DNA of 7,408 bases from Nitrososphaerales archaeon (GTDB lineage: Archaea; Thermoproteota; Nitrososphaeria; Nitrososphaerales; UBA57): positions 1 to 7,408 of the forward strand of contig JAKUSK010000038.1 of assembly GCA_022449325.1 (NCBI GenBank), given 5' to 3'. Under the pieces are notes generated by a model. That model saw only the letters and a program-made list of their open reading frames with translations, ran no database searches and was not told where the DNA came from. The position numbers and the translations under genes were made by a program. This document shows positions 1 to 5,738 of this stretch, piece after piece. Within the stretch, counting starts at the first letter, position 1. Each line of letters opens with the position of its first letter.

Positions 1-71
1 GATATATCCACTGATTTGCCATCTGCGTCAGGTAATTCAAAAGAAGGTAAAGTAGAACCTACATCAGTCAT
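1..71 (-). CDS. Peroxiredoxin-like protein, N-terminal fragment (cut by window edge)
   Basis: An ATG at 71-69 opens 23 codons that run off the left edge. They encode MTDVGSTLPSFELPDADGKS followed by VDI. This matches the usual start of AhpC/TSA peroxiredoxins of the Bcp type (G-x-x-x-P-x-F-x-L-P-D-x-D-G-K), thiol peroxidases that reduce peroxides in the cytoplasm. The peroxidatic cysteine would lie around residue 45 and is not in the window, so activity cannot be judged. The start lies 18 nt after the stop of the acetyltransferase gene on the same strand, so it may be the last visible member of that operon. No Shine-Dalgarno site is visible. A thioredoxin-like or TlpA-type protein is the main alternative. 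Confidence 0.55.
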   Translation of the reverse strand, partial: MTDVGSTLPSFELPDADGKSVDI

Positions 72-89
72 AATAGTTAGAGATTAGAA

Positions 90-599
90 CTAATATTTAG
101 AACTTCCTTCCCAATTTTTCATTTTAGCGTCATATTCAGCTCTGGTATAAATAATTTTAGCAGGAGATCCTACTACGACACTATCAAAAGGAACGTCTTT
201 TGTCACTATAGAACCCATAGCAACAACACTATTTTTTCCTATGGTAACCCCTGCTTTAATTACAGATCTTGCTCCAATTACTGCATTGTCTTCAACAATA
301 ACTCCAGCAAGTTTTGTACTTGGAGGATATGGATCATTAGTAAGAGTAGCAGAAGGGCCAATAAATACATGATTTCCAATAATACATTTTGGAGCAATGT
401 AGACTAGACCTTCAATTTTACAATTAGAACCAATTGTAACATCATAATCGACGTGTGCTAAAGAGCCAATCATTACATTATCGCCAACTTTTGTATTATT
501 ACCAACATAAGCCATATTCCAAATTTTAATATTGGTACCAAACTTTACGTTTTCTCCAACAAATGCGTTTTCAGAAATGTGATTCTTTTCGTTGCTCAT
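90..599 (-). CDS. Left-handed beta-helix N-acetyltransferase, WbpD-like (sugar-nucleotide 3-amino acetylation)
   Basis: The 169-residue protein is built almost entirely of hexapeptide repeats (V-G-x-N-x-x, I-G-x-x-x) from about residue 8 to 147. It carries the N88-D89-P90 stretch and a C-terminal V-V-x-G-S-P-A-K-I motif. These are typical of trimeric, acetyl-CoA-dependent acetyltransferases such as WbpD/WlbB, which acetylate the 3-amino group of UDP-2-acetamido-3-amino-2,3-dideoxyglucuronate. Length agrees with that family (about 160-190). The ATG (599-597) overlaps the TGA of the upstream Trm112-like gene as ATGA, so translation is probably coupled. The 3-dehydrogenase of the same type of pathway lies two genes upstream, which supports the sugar role. 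The exact sugar is inferred; acetylation of another amino sugar is possible. Confidence 0.8.
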   Translation of the reverse strand: MSNEKNHISENAFVGENVKFGTNIKIWNMAYVGNNTKVGDNVMIGSLAHVDYDVTIGSNCKIEGLVYIAPKCIIGNHVFIGPSATLTNDPYPPSTKLAGVIVEDNAVIGARSVIKAGVTIGKNSVVAMGSIVTKDVPFDSVVVGSPAKIIYTRAEYDAKMKNWEGSSKY

Positions 600-889
600 G
601 ATGATTCACTATTTATTTCACTAATATTAAATGGCATACTATTAGATTTTATGTTGTCAGGAATTTTATCAATCCACTGGGTGAGAAAATTAGATTCGTG
701 AATAAAGTTGCGTTGATTATCAGGAACCATAATAGGAATTCCATTAATTATTGGATAATATCGAATACATTTAATGCAATAAAGAAGTCCTGATTTAACA
801 TTAGAACTATCGGTTTCAAATTCTATTAAATCAAGATTAGAATGTTTATCAGAAGGGCATACAAGAACAGTAGTAAGATTTTTTTTCAT
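596..889 (-). CDS. Trm112-like small zinc-ribbon protein
   Basis: A 97-residue protein resembling the Trm112/YcaR family. It starts with L-V-C11-P-x-D-K-H16, continues with Y-C38-I-K-C41 and ends the domain with Y-Y-P-I-I-N-G-I-P-I-M-V-P. Trm112 proteins are small partners that activate class I methyltransferases acting on tRNA, rRNA or release factors; similar domains also occur beside sugar-modification genes. Three cysteines are present, and the fourth metal position seen in some family members (C-x4-C) is H16, so the site may be C3H or may not bind zinc. Residues 60-97 are a polar tail without a recognised motif. It starts 6 nt after the stop of the oxidoreductase gene and overlaps the acetyltransferase start by 4 nt. 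No methyltransferase is adjacent, so the partner is unknown. Confidence 0.72.
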   Translation of the reverse strand: MKKNLTTVLVCPSDKHSNLDLIEFETDSSNVKSGLLYCIKCIRYYPIINGIPIMVPDNQRNFIHESNFLTQWIDKIPDNIKSNSMPFNISEINSESS

Positions 890-895
890 AATTAA

Positions 896-1855
896 TTACA
901 AATCCAGATAAATTGGAGAGCCTCGTTTTGCAGATGTTATAGCAGCCTCGGCAATTTTGATAGTATTTAAGCCGTCAATTCCCGTAACTACAGGTGAAGA
1001 ATTAGATTTAACAGCGTTTATGAAGCTTGTTAATTCATTTACAAGAGGTTCTTCGTGTTTGCGAGTAGGGATAGTAACGGAATTACCATCATCTAGACGA
1101 ATTTCTTGAGACATGTAATCACCTGACAAATTACCATCAGTGCAGGTAACAGATATTCTTCGAACTTTGTATGGAGTGACCCAATTCGCTATTATGATTG
1201 CGGTTTTACCATTTTTAAATCCAAGAACTATAGTAGCAAAATCCTCATAATCAGTTCCAACAAAACCAGATGCTTTGGGGTTTAAAACATTCCCAGTTCT
1301 TGCGAATACAACATTAGGTTCTTCATTAAATAACCATCTAGCACCGTCAATATCATGAACTGAAGAATCTAAAATAACGCCAATATCTTTTGTAACCCCC
1401 GCCCAGCGATTTTCGCGTTGAAATTCAATAAGTAAAGGATCTCCATAAGTTTGCTTTTGGAGATTATTTTTAATATCAATAATAACAGGATTGAAACGTT
1501 CTACAAAACCAACAGTAAGTGCCGCATTATTATCATGAGCTAGATTAACTAACTCTTCACCTTGTGATGAAGAGTAAGTAAGTGGTTTTTCTACCAAGGT
1601 AGAGATGCCATTTGATAAAGTAGTTTTAGCAATTTCAAAATGAGTAATTGTAGGTGTACAGATATTTACAATATCAACATGGTGATCTTTAATTAAATCG
1701 TTGATATTAGAAAATCCTTTTATTGAGTATTTTTTTTCATAGAGTTTTCTACGTTCATCATTCATTTCAACAAATGAATCTAGATAACCTAAATCATTTA
1801 GTACACGGAGATGATGTTTACCCCAAGATCCAGTACCGACAACTGCTGCTTTCAA
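896..1855 (-). CDS. Gfo/Idh/MocA-family oxidoreductase, probable UDP-GlcNAc or UDP-GlcNAcA 3-dehydrogenase
   Basis: A 319-residue protein with an N-terminal NAD(P)-binding Rossmann fold (G7-T-G-S-W-G12, then H14-H15), the family E89-K90-P91 signature, V-G-F-V-E-R-F-N-P (115-123), and the catalytic-region pattern D163-x3-H167-D168. The C-terminal half is the alpha/beta dimer domain. The ERFNP motif and overall length resemble the WlbA/WbpB/GnnA group, which oxidises C3 of a UDP-N-acetyl sugar before transamination. The start is a TTG at 1855-1853, chosen because translation then begins exactly at the Rossmann strand (MKAAVVG), because GAGGAG lies 9 nt upstream, and because an in-frame stop at 1873-1871 excludes a longer form. 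It follows the degenerate sugar dehydrogenase by 22 nt and precedes the Trm112-like gene by 6 nt. Substrate is inferred from family and the WbpD-like neighbour. Confidence 0.85.
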   Translation of the reverse strand: MKAAVVGTGSWGKHHLRVLNDLGYLDSFVEMNDERRKLYEKKYSIKGFSNINDLIKDHHVDIVNICTPTITHFEIAKTTLSNGISTLVEKPLTYSSSQGEELVNLAHDNNAALTVGFVERFNPVIIDIKNNLQKQTYGDPLLIEFQRENRWAGVTKDIGVILDSSVHDIDGARWLFNEEPNVVFARTGNVLNPKASGFVGTDYEDFATIVLGFKNGKTAIIIANWVTPYKVRRISVTCTDGNLSGDYMSQEIRLDDGNSVTIPTRKHEEPLVNELTSFINAVKSNSSPVVTGIDGLNTIKIAEAAITSAKRGSPIYLDL

Positions 1856-1863
1856 TATAGATA

Positions 1864-1870
1864 TCTCCTC
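1864..1870 (-). promoter_or_regulatory. Shine-Dalgarno site for the oxidoreductase TTG start
   Basis: On the minus strand GAGGAGA lies 8 nt before the TTG start at 1855, complementary to the anti-Shine-Dalgarno end of archaeal 16S rRNA. It is the only clear site I see before any gene in this window, and it settles the non-ATG start of the oxidoreductase. It suits a gene inside an operon, where a leaderless start is not available. Confidence 0.65.
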
Positions 1871-1877
1871 TTAATAA

Positions 1878-3035
1878 TTACCTAGTACATAATGTATCAG
1901 CGTGAATTAAAAACATATTGTCACGTTGATTTCTTTTGAATGTTTTTAATATTTTTTCGTCGGTTTTTGAGCACAAGATCAATAATTGTTTTTTATCACT
2001 AGTTGGCAAATAATAACTAGCTTGACCATTTTTTACAGTAGAAAAGTGGTTAATATCTTCTATGTTGCCTACAACGTCGTAAATTTTATCAATAATATGT
2101 TCATGCATAATAGATTTATCACCACGAATTTCTGATTTATCAATAGACCAACAGAGATAGATTTCAGTTTTACTTGCTTTGAGTGAATTATGTTTCATAA
2201 ATGATTTCAATTCATCAATAAAATACCTAGTAAATGAATCGATACTTCGAGATATTCCAGACATCATATAGAGAGACGGATCTCCTGAATCTAGTGAAGA
2301 ATTAAAACAACGAATGTCAGAAACATGATTAGTGAGATCGTCTACATAATAATTTTCATTTTTTAATGTTTTACGTTTATCATGATTTTTTATTTTTTTG
2401 AATGATTCAACTTTAGAAATAATAGGTGAATATAGGGAAGTAAGTTTTTCGAGATGGATTATTTCAGATAATTCTAGATCATAAATATCAGTAAATTTGA
2501 TATTAGCATTTTTTGCTAAAGTTTGTATAGTTTTTTTGTTATCAAGGTTATGAGTACCAAATGTTATAGATTTAGTAGATCGGGATTCTAAAGGAATATA
2601 TGAATACATGAAATCAGTTTCAGAATTAAGACCGCTACTACGTTCTATAATCTCAACCATTTCAGAATTTTGTCCATATCCTAAAGGTACGCAGTTAAAA
2701 AAAATCGTGTTTTTAGAGATTTCAGTAGCAAGTTCTGATACTAGTGAGAATACTTTTTTCTTATAATCGTCACTTTCGCGAATTTTAGGGGCAAAGAAAA
2801 TAATAGGATTTTCACTGATGGCGTTTTTTTCTGGTTGAATACTAAAAAGAGCTTCTTCTTCTATAATAGATTGTGCACTAGAATATTCAGATAGGATTTG
2901 AGGGGTTATTTCAGTGGCAACGTGTAATTTTTCATCAAGTATTGTAGTAGAGATGGATTTTGAAACAAGAGAATTAGAGATCATATAACCTTCAGTGCTT
3001 AGACCGTAAACTAGAACAGAATCATGAGTTTCCAA
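1878..3035 (-). CDS. Divergent nucleotide-sugar dehydrogenase homologue, probably catalytically degenerate
   Basis: A 385-residue protein with no exact motif set, but its layout follows UDP-glucose/UDP-ManNAc dehydrogenases. It has an N-terminal Rossmann strand V-L-V-Y-G11-L-S-T-E-G16, an acidic D34 after the second strand, P117-L-G-Y-G-Q, a strand plus Y-I-P-L-E-S (146-151) where active enzymes have S/C-P-E-R, a central helix keeping K197, then D252-P-S-L, and a C-terminal domain with L-K-A-S-K (285-289) and E-I-R304-G-D-K-S, comparable to D-I-R-E-S-P. The G-G-x-C-x-P-x-D segment that holds the catalytic cysteine is not present; the only nearby cysteine, C243, is nine residues from D252 instead of four. 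The Rossmann glycines are also altered. It begins with TTG at 3035, since the frame upstream offers no ATG or GTG before a stop. The match is by eye; a regulatory or scaffold role is inference. Confidence 0.5.
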   Translation of the reverse strand: METHDSVLVYGLSTEGYMISNSLVSKSISTTILDEKLHVATEITPQILSEYSSAQSIIEEEALFSIQPEKNAISENPIIFFAPKIRESDDYKKKVFSLVSELATEISKNTIFFNCVPLGYGQNSEMVEIIERSSGLNSETDFMYSYIPLESRSTKSITFGTHNLDNKKTIQTLAKNANIKFTDIYDLELSEIIHLEKLTSLYSPIISKVESFKKIKNHDKRKTLKNENYYVDDLTNHVSDIRCFNSSLDSGDPSLYMMSGISRSIDSFTRYFIDELKSFMKHNSLKASKTEIYLCWSIDKSEIRGDKSIMHEHIIDKIYDVVGNIEDINHFSTVKNGQASYYLPTSDKKQLLILCSKTDEKILKTFKRNQRDNMFLIHADTLCTR

Positions 3036-3148
3036 GGTTACATTATAGATGTAAGTTTTATATTAATAAATTATGAGTGAGATGACAACCTCAAGAGTCT
3101 TTAAAAAAAGTTATATCGAGGAATTATGATGATATACTACATTAAGAC
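3036..3148. promoter_or_regulatory. Divergent intergenic promoter region
   Basis: These 113 nt separate the minus-strand sugar operon from the plus-strand DUF354 gene and must hold both promoters. Besides the minus-strand box A near 3063 there is an A-rich tract at 3102-3109 followed by TTATATC at 3111-3117. On the plus strand this could be a purine-rich BRE plus box A, giving a start near 3138-3141 and a leader of about 10 nt before the ATG at 3149. No clear operator repeat is visible. Confidence 0.45.
3057..3071 (-). promoter_or_regulatory. TATA box (box A) of the sugar operon
   Basis: On the minus strand the stretch reads TTTATTAATATAAAA, close to the archaeal box A consensus TTTAWATA. 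Its centre is about 28 nt upstream of the TTG at 3035, the spacing expected for a transcript that starts at or within a few bases of the start codon, and no Shine-Dalgarno site is visible between. It would drive the genes from 3035 down to the left edge. Confidence 0.5.
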
Positions 3149-4237
3149 ATGAGAGTTTGGATTGACATATTAACACCGAAACAAGCGTTGTTTTTCGAGC
3201 CTTTAATTCAGTCATTGAAGGAAAGAGGCGACGAAGTGATAGTGACTTCTCGTAGATATAGGGAAGCTGAACTGCTATTACGTAAGAGGCAGATTAATGC
3301 CGAATTTATTGGAAGTCATGGCGGTAAAGAATTAAGCAATAAACTAAGTGCAAGTTTGGAGAGAAGCGAGCTTTTACTCGAGTATTTCAAAGAGGAAAAA
3401 CCAGATGCGTTAGTATCTTTTAGTTCACCAGAAGCAGGAAGAGTAGCTTTCGGATTAGGAATAATCAATATTTGTGTTAGTGATTCACCTCATGCAGAAG
3501 CAGTATCTAAATTAACAATTCCAATAGCTGATTGTTTATTGACTCCATGGATTGTTCCAGAGAAATCATGGACAGTCTATGGAATAGAAAGGAGTAAAAT
3601 AGAAACGTACAAAGCATTAGATCCATTTGTGTGGTTATCAAGAAGAGATTTAACAGAAAAAAATCAATTAGGATTGAATATAGATAAATCAAAAACAACA
3701 ATATCTTTAAGATTGGAAGAAAGTTTTGCTGCATATTCTAAAAGAGATTCGTATACGCAAGAGTTTGCATTGATTCAAAGATTAATTGAAGAGTTTAGGA
3801 ATCAGAATATTGTAATTCTGTGTAGATATTCAGAACAGATTGATGCAGTGTTGAAGAAATTCAAAGGAAGGGTTACTGTTCCAAACGACGTAGTGGATGG
3901 AATAACATTACTTCAACAATCTGATTTGTTTATTGGACTTGGAGGTACAATGACAGCAGAAGCTTCATTACTTGGTACACCCGCAATATCATTCTTTAGT
4001 GGAAGTTATTTTGTTGAAAGATATCTTGTTTCCAAAGGGCTTTTGACAAAACCAAGAGATATAGACGGAGTAGTAAGAGTATCAAAGAATTTCTTAAGAG
4101 ATCCAAAAATGAAGAAGCAGATAAAAATGCGAGCTGGTAGAATCAGGGCAGGAATGGAAGATCCAATTCAGGTAATTATAGATAAATTAGATAATCTAAT
4201 GAGAGCAAAACTTAATCAAGAACTAGCACGAAATTGA
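3149..4237 (+). CDS. DUF354 family GT-B-like protein
   Basis: A 362-residue protein that opens with MRVWIDILTPKQALFFEPL, a close match to the start of DUF354 proteins (M-K-V-W-I-D-x-x-x-P-x-x-x-x-F-x-P). It has the S-F-S-S-P-E-A-G-R segment at 90-98 and a C-terminal G263-L-G-G-T-M-T-A-E-A-S-L-L-G-T-P-A-I280 motif. That glycine-rich motif followed by E-A-x-x-x-G-x-P is how GT-B glycosyltransferases and UDP-GlcNAc 2-epimerases contact the nucleotide-sugar diphosphate. The family is common in archaea, and no reaction is firmly established to my knowledge. No signal peptide or membrane helix is visible, so it is probably cytoplasmic. It is transcribed away from the sugar operon, whose sugar-nucleotide genes fit a related role, and ends 15 nt before the tRNA gene, so the two may share a transcript. 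The ATG is the natural start. Confidence 0.82.
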   Translation: MRVWIDILTPKQALFFEPLIQSLKERGDEVIVTSRRYREAELLLRKRQINAEFIGSHGGKELSNKLSASLERSELLLEYFKEEKPDALVSFSSPEAGRVAFGLGIINICVSDSPHAEAVSKLTIPIADCLLTPWIVPEKSWTVYGIERSKIETYKALDPFVWLSRRDLTEKNQLGLNIDKSKTTISLRLEESFAAYSKRDSYTQEFALIQRLIEEFRNQNIVILCRYSEQIDAVLKKFKGRVTVPNDVVDGITLLQQSDLFIGLGGTMTAEASLLGTPAISFFSGSYFVERYLVSKGLLTKPRDIDGVVRVSKNFLRDPKMKKQIKMRAGRIRAGMEDPIQVIIDKLDNLMRAKLNQELARN

Positions 4238-4242
4238 TACTA

Positions 4243-4260
4243 GGCCCGGTTTAGCCCGGT
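4243..4260 (+). repeat. Direct repeat of the tRNA acceptor 5' strand in the leader
   Basis: GCCCGGT occurs at 4244-4250 and again at 4254-4260, ten bases apart. The second copy is acceptor bases 2-8 of the tRNA; the first lies in the 15-nt spacer after the DUF354 stop. The upstream copy with G4243 could pair with CCGGGCT (4348-4354) as six Watson-Crick pairs plus one G-U. The CCGG cores can also pair with each other to form a four-pair hairpin with a six-base loop. Confidence 0.8.
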
Positions 4261-4262
4261 GG

Positions 4263-4281
4263 AGGATGAAAGTCCATCGAG
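4263..4281 (+). other. tRNA-Gln intron at position 10/11 (D stem), 19 nt
   Basis: The intron interrupts the D stem between G10 (4262) and T11 (4282). It folds as a full bulge-helix-bulge: the four-pair central helix is CGGT (4257-4260) with ATCG (4276-4279), including one G-U pair. The three-base bulges are GG|A (4261-4263) and AG|T (4280-4282), each cut after the second base. The inner stem GGAT (4264-4267) pairs with GTCC (4272-4275) under a GAAA tetraloop. Cutting one base earlier (4262-4280) gives the same mature RNA but a poor central helix, so 4263-4281 is preferred. The central helix uses tRNA bases 5-8, so it cannot coexist with the complete acceptor stem. Confidence 0.85.
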
Positions 4282-4309
4282 TGTAGCGGTCAAGCATATC
4301 GCCCTTTGG

Positions 4310-4320
4310 AGCAAGAAGAA
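4310..4320 (+). other. tRNA-Gln intron at canonical position 37/38, 11 nt
   Basis: The intron AGCAAGAAGAA lies between G37 (4309) and A38 (4321). The anticodon stem is the outer helix. The central helix is CTTT (4304-4307) with GAAG (4315-4318), three Watson-Crick pairs and one U-G. Bulges are GG|A (4308-4310) and AA|A (4319-4321). The inner helix is missing and is replaced by a short loop GCAA, so this is the reduced bulge-helix-loop form. It is about as short as such introns get. Both introns share the 5' bulge GG|A. Confidence 0.85.
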
Positions 4321-4358
4321 AGGCGGTGACGGCAGTTCGAATCTGCCCCGGGCTATTA

Positions 4359-5648
4359 TTATAATATTTCACCGATAAGGTAAGTAGATTTTACGTCAGA
4401 AATTTTGACTTGGTAATTATTACCTAAAATTAAGTCAGAATCTTTAAGCACAATAGGACGATATGCAAAATTTCTGCCAATCATTGTACCATCGACTTTA
4501 CCTTTTTCATTTACAAGACAGTTTCCAATCCAACCAAGCCATTTTTCATTTCTAGATAGAGATATTTCTTTTATAATCGATGTTAACATTTTTGATCTCT
4601 CGTTGATTATATAATTAGGAACTTGTTCCATTTCTATAGCTTTGGTACCAGGACGAGCGCCATATTTGGAAAGATTAACAACGTCAGGTTGTGTAGATTT
4701 GATAAGTTCAACCGTATCATTAAATTCTTCGTCTGTTTCAGTAGGATATCCAACAATTATATCAGTTGCAATTGAAGACAAGGGGAATTTTTTACGAAAT
4801 CTTGAACACATAAGAATATAATCTTCACGTGAATGGCCACGAAGCATAGATTTTAAGACTCGATTATTTCCTGATTGTACGGGAATGTGTAAGAATTTAT
4901 AGATTTTATCATGTTTGAAGATATTGAATAACTTATCGTATTTCTTTTTTGTGTGCATTGGATTCATCATTCCAACACGTATTAAGAAATTATTCGGTAC
5001 AGAAACAACTGATTCTAGTAAATCAGCTAGATCCATTGACATGTCCATTCCGTAACATCCATTATCAGTGGAAGTTAACCAGATCTCCTTACAACCAGAA
5101 TTAGTAGATTCATGGATTTGTTCTGTTATAGTGCTGGGAGGATAACTAACTAGTGTGCCTTTTGCTATTTTGACTTGACAAAAGGTGCAAGAACTTAAAC
5201 ACCCAGTTCCAATTTCAACAATGTCTATTACGGGATTGATTCTTATCTTCGGAAGCATGACCTTAGGTTTAGTAGATTTACCTAATTCAATTAGAGGAGT
5301 GCCATTAAGAGTAGAATTGACAATATTAGTAATTTGATCAATAGAATCAGGACCCATTAGGCTCGCATTTGGATTTAGTTTCTTAATTTCTTTAGATTGG
5401 GTTTTGGGCATACAACCAGCTACAACAAGAGCAGAGTTGGTCTCGGAGAGTTTTTTTATTCTATGAGACATACGATTAGCAGTTGCAGTTTTTACAGTAC
5501 AGGTAACAATAACATTTACATCTGAATCTTCTGGATTGTCAACAATTGAATAACCTGCTTCAGATAATTGACCGGCGCAGATTTCTGAATCAGAAAAACT
5601 AGCACTACATCCGTAGGTTTCAATATAGACTTTTGATCCAGTTGACAT
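4359..5648 (-). CDS. tRNA N6-threonylcarbamoyladenosine-37 methylthiotransferase (CDKAL1/MtaB-like, MiaB family)
   Basis: A 429-residue radical-SAM methylthiotransferase with the expected three parts. The N-terminal UPF0004 domain has E-T-Y-G-C14, V-T-C50-T and A-G-C79-M, whose cysteines hold the auxiliary 4Fe-4S cluster. The radical-SAM domain has G-C150-L-S-S-C154-T-F-C157, which binds the SAM cluster. A TRAM-like RNA-binding domain covers about residues 365-429. Archaeal members are of the CDKAL1/e-MtaB type and convert t6A37 to ms2t6A37 in tRNAs reading ANN codons. The adjacent tRNA-Gln has G37, so it is not a substrate. Length is normal, and the ATG at 5648 has no Shine-Dalgarno site. 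The gene ends 3 nt from the tRNA 3' end on the opposite strand. The MiaB type acting on i6A37 is unlikely in an archaeon. Confidence 0.9.
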   Translation of the reverse strand: MSTGSKVYIETYGCSASFSDSEICAGQLSEAGYSIVDNPEDSDVNVIVTCTVKTATANRMSHRIKKLSETNSALVVAGCMPKTQSKEIKKLNPNASLMGPDSIDQITNIVNSTLNGTPLIELGKSTKPKVMLPKIRINPVIDIVEIGTGCLSSCTFCQVKIAKGTLVSYPPSTITEQIHESTNSGCKEIWLTSTDNGCYGMDMSMDLADLLESVVSVPNNFLIRVGMMNPMHTKKKYDKLFNIFKHDKIYKFLHIPVQSGNNRVLKSMLRGHSREDYILMCSRFRKKFPLSSIATDIIVGYPTETDEEFNDTVELIKSTQPDVVNLSKYGARPGTKAIEMEQVPNYIINERSKMLTSIIKEISLSRNEKWLGWIGNCLVNEKGKVDGTMIGRNFAYRPIVLKDSDLILGNNYQVKISDVKSTYLIGEIL

Positions 5649-5670
5649 GTTATAATTTAGCTATGTTTTG

Positions 5671-5679
5671 CTATTAAAG
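5671..5679 (-). promoter_or_regulatory. Possible TATA box for the methylthiotransferase gene
   Basis: On the minus strand CTTTAATAG lies with its centre about 26 nt before the ATG at 5648, the spacing for a leaderless archaeal mRNA. The 90-nt gap to the presenilin-like gene (5649-5738) otherwise holds only AT-rich sequence. Such boxes occur easily by chance at this base composition, so support is weak. Confidence 0.3.
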
Positions 5680-5738
5680 GAATAATTTTAATGATATTTC
5701 TAGGTTCGATAGGGTTTTTTCCAGAAATAATGAAATTT

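Larger units (their letters stand above)
4253..4355 (+). tRNA. tRNA-Gln(UUG) with two introns
   Basis: Removing two introns gives a 73-nt cloverleaf. The acceptor stem is AGCCCGG (4253-4259) with CCGGGCT (4348-4354), seven Watson-Crick pairs, discriminator A4355. The D arm is G4262 plus TGT (4282-4284), loop AGCGGTCAA, and GCAT (4294-4297). The anticodon stem is TCGCC (4299-4303) with GGCGG (4322-4326), and loop CTTTGGA has anticodon TTG at 4306-4308. A four-base variable loop TGAC is followed by T arm GGCAG-TTCGAAT-CTGCC (4331-4347). It reads glutamine codons CAA, and CAG by wobble. CCA is not encoded. Introns lie at 10/11 and 37/38, both with a bulge-helix-bulge type motif, which marks the gene as archaeal. 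It lies 15 nt after the DUF354 stop with no box A of its own that I can see, so it may be cut from a longer transcript. Confidence 0.93.

Noticed and set aside
3507..3734. Minus-strand open frame of 75 codons
   Set aside because: It lies wholly inside the well-supported DUF354 gene on the other strand, has a low-complexity Leu/Phe/Ile composition typical of an antisense reading of AT-rich codons, and shows no motif.
4261..4278. Resemblance to the conserved GAGGAAAGTCC region of RNase P RNA
   Set aside because: The similarity is short and interrupted, and the bases are fully explained as the GAAA-capped stem of the tRNA intron; no other RNase P RNA element is nearby.
4359..5648. Functional link between the methylthiotransferase and the neighbouring tRNA-Gln
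   Set aside because: The enzyme type modifies t6A at A37 in ANN-decoding tRNAs, whereas this tRNA has G37 and reads CAA/CAG.
5701..5726. T-rich stretch in the gap before the methylthiotransferase as a possible terminator
   Set aside because: There is no stem, and on the strand being transcribed it reads as an A-run, which would not terminate the presenilin-like transcript.
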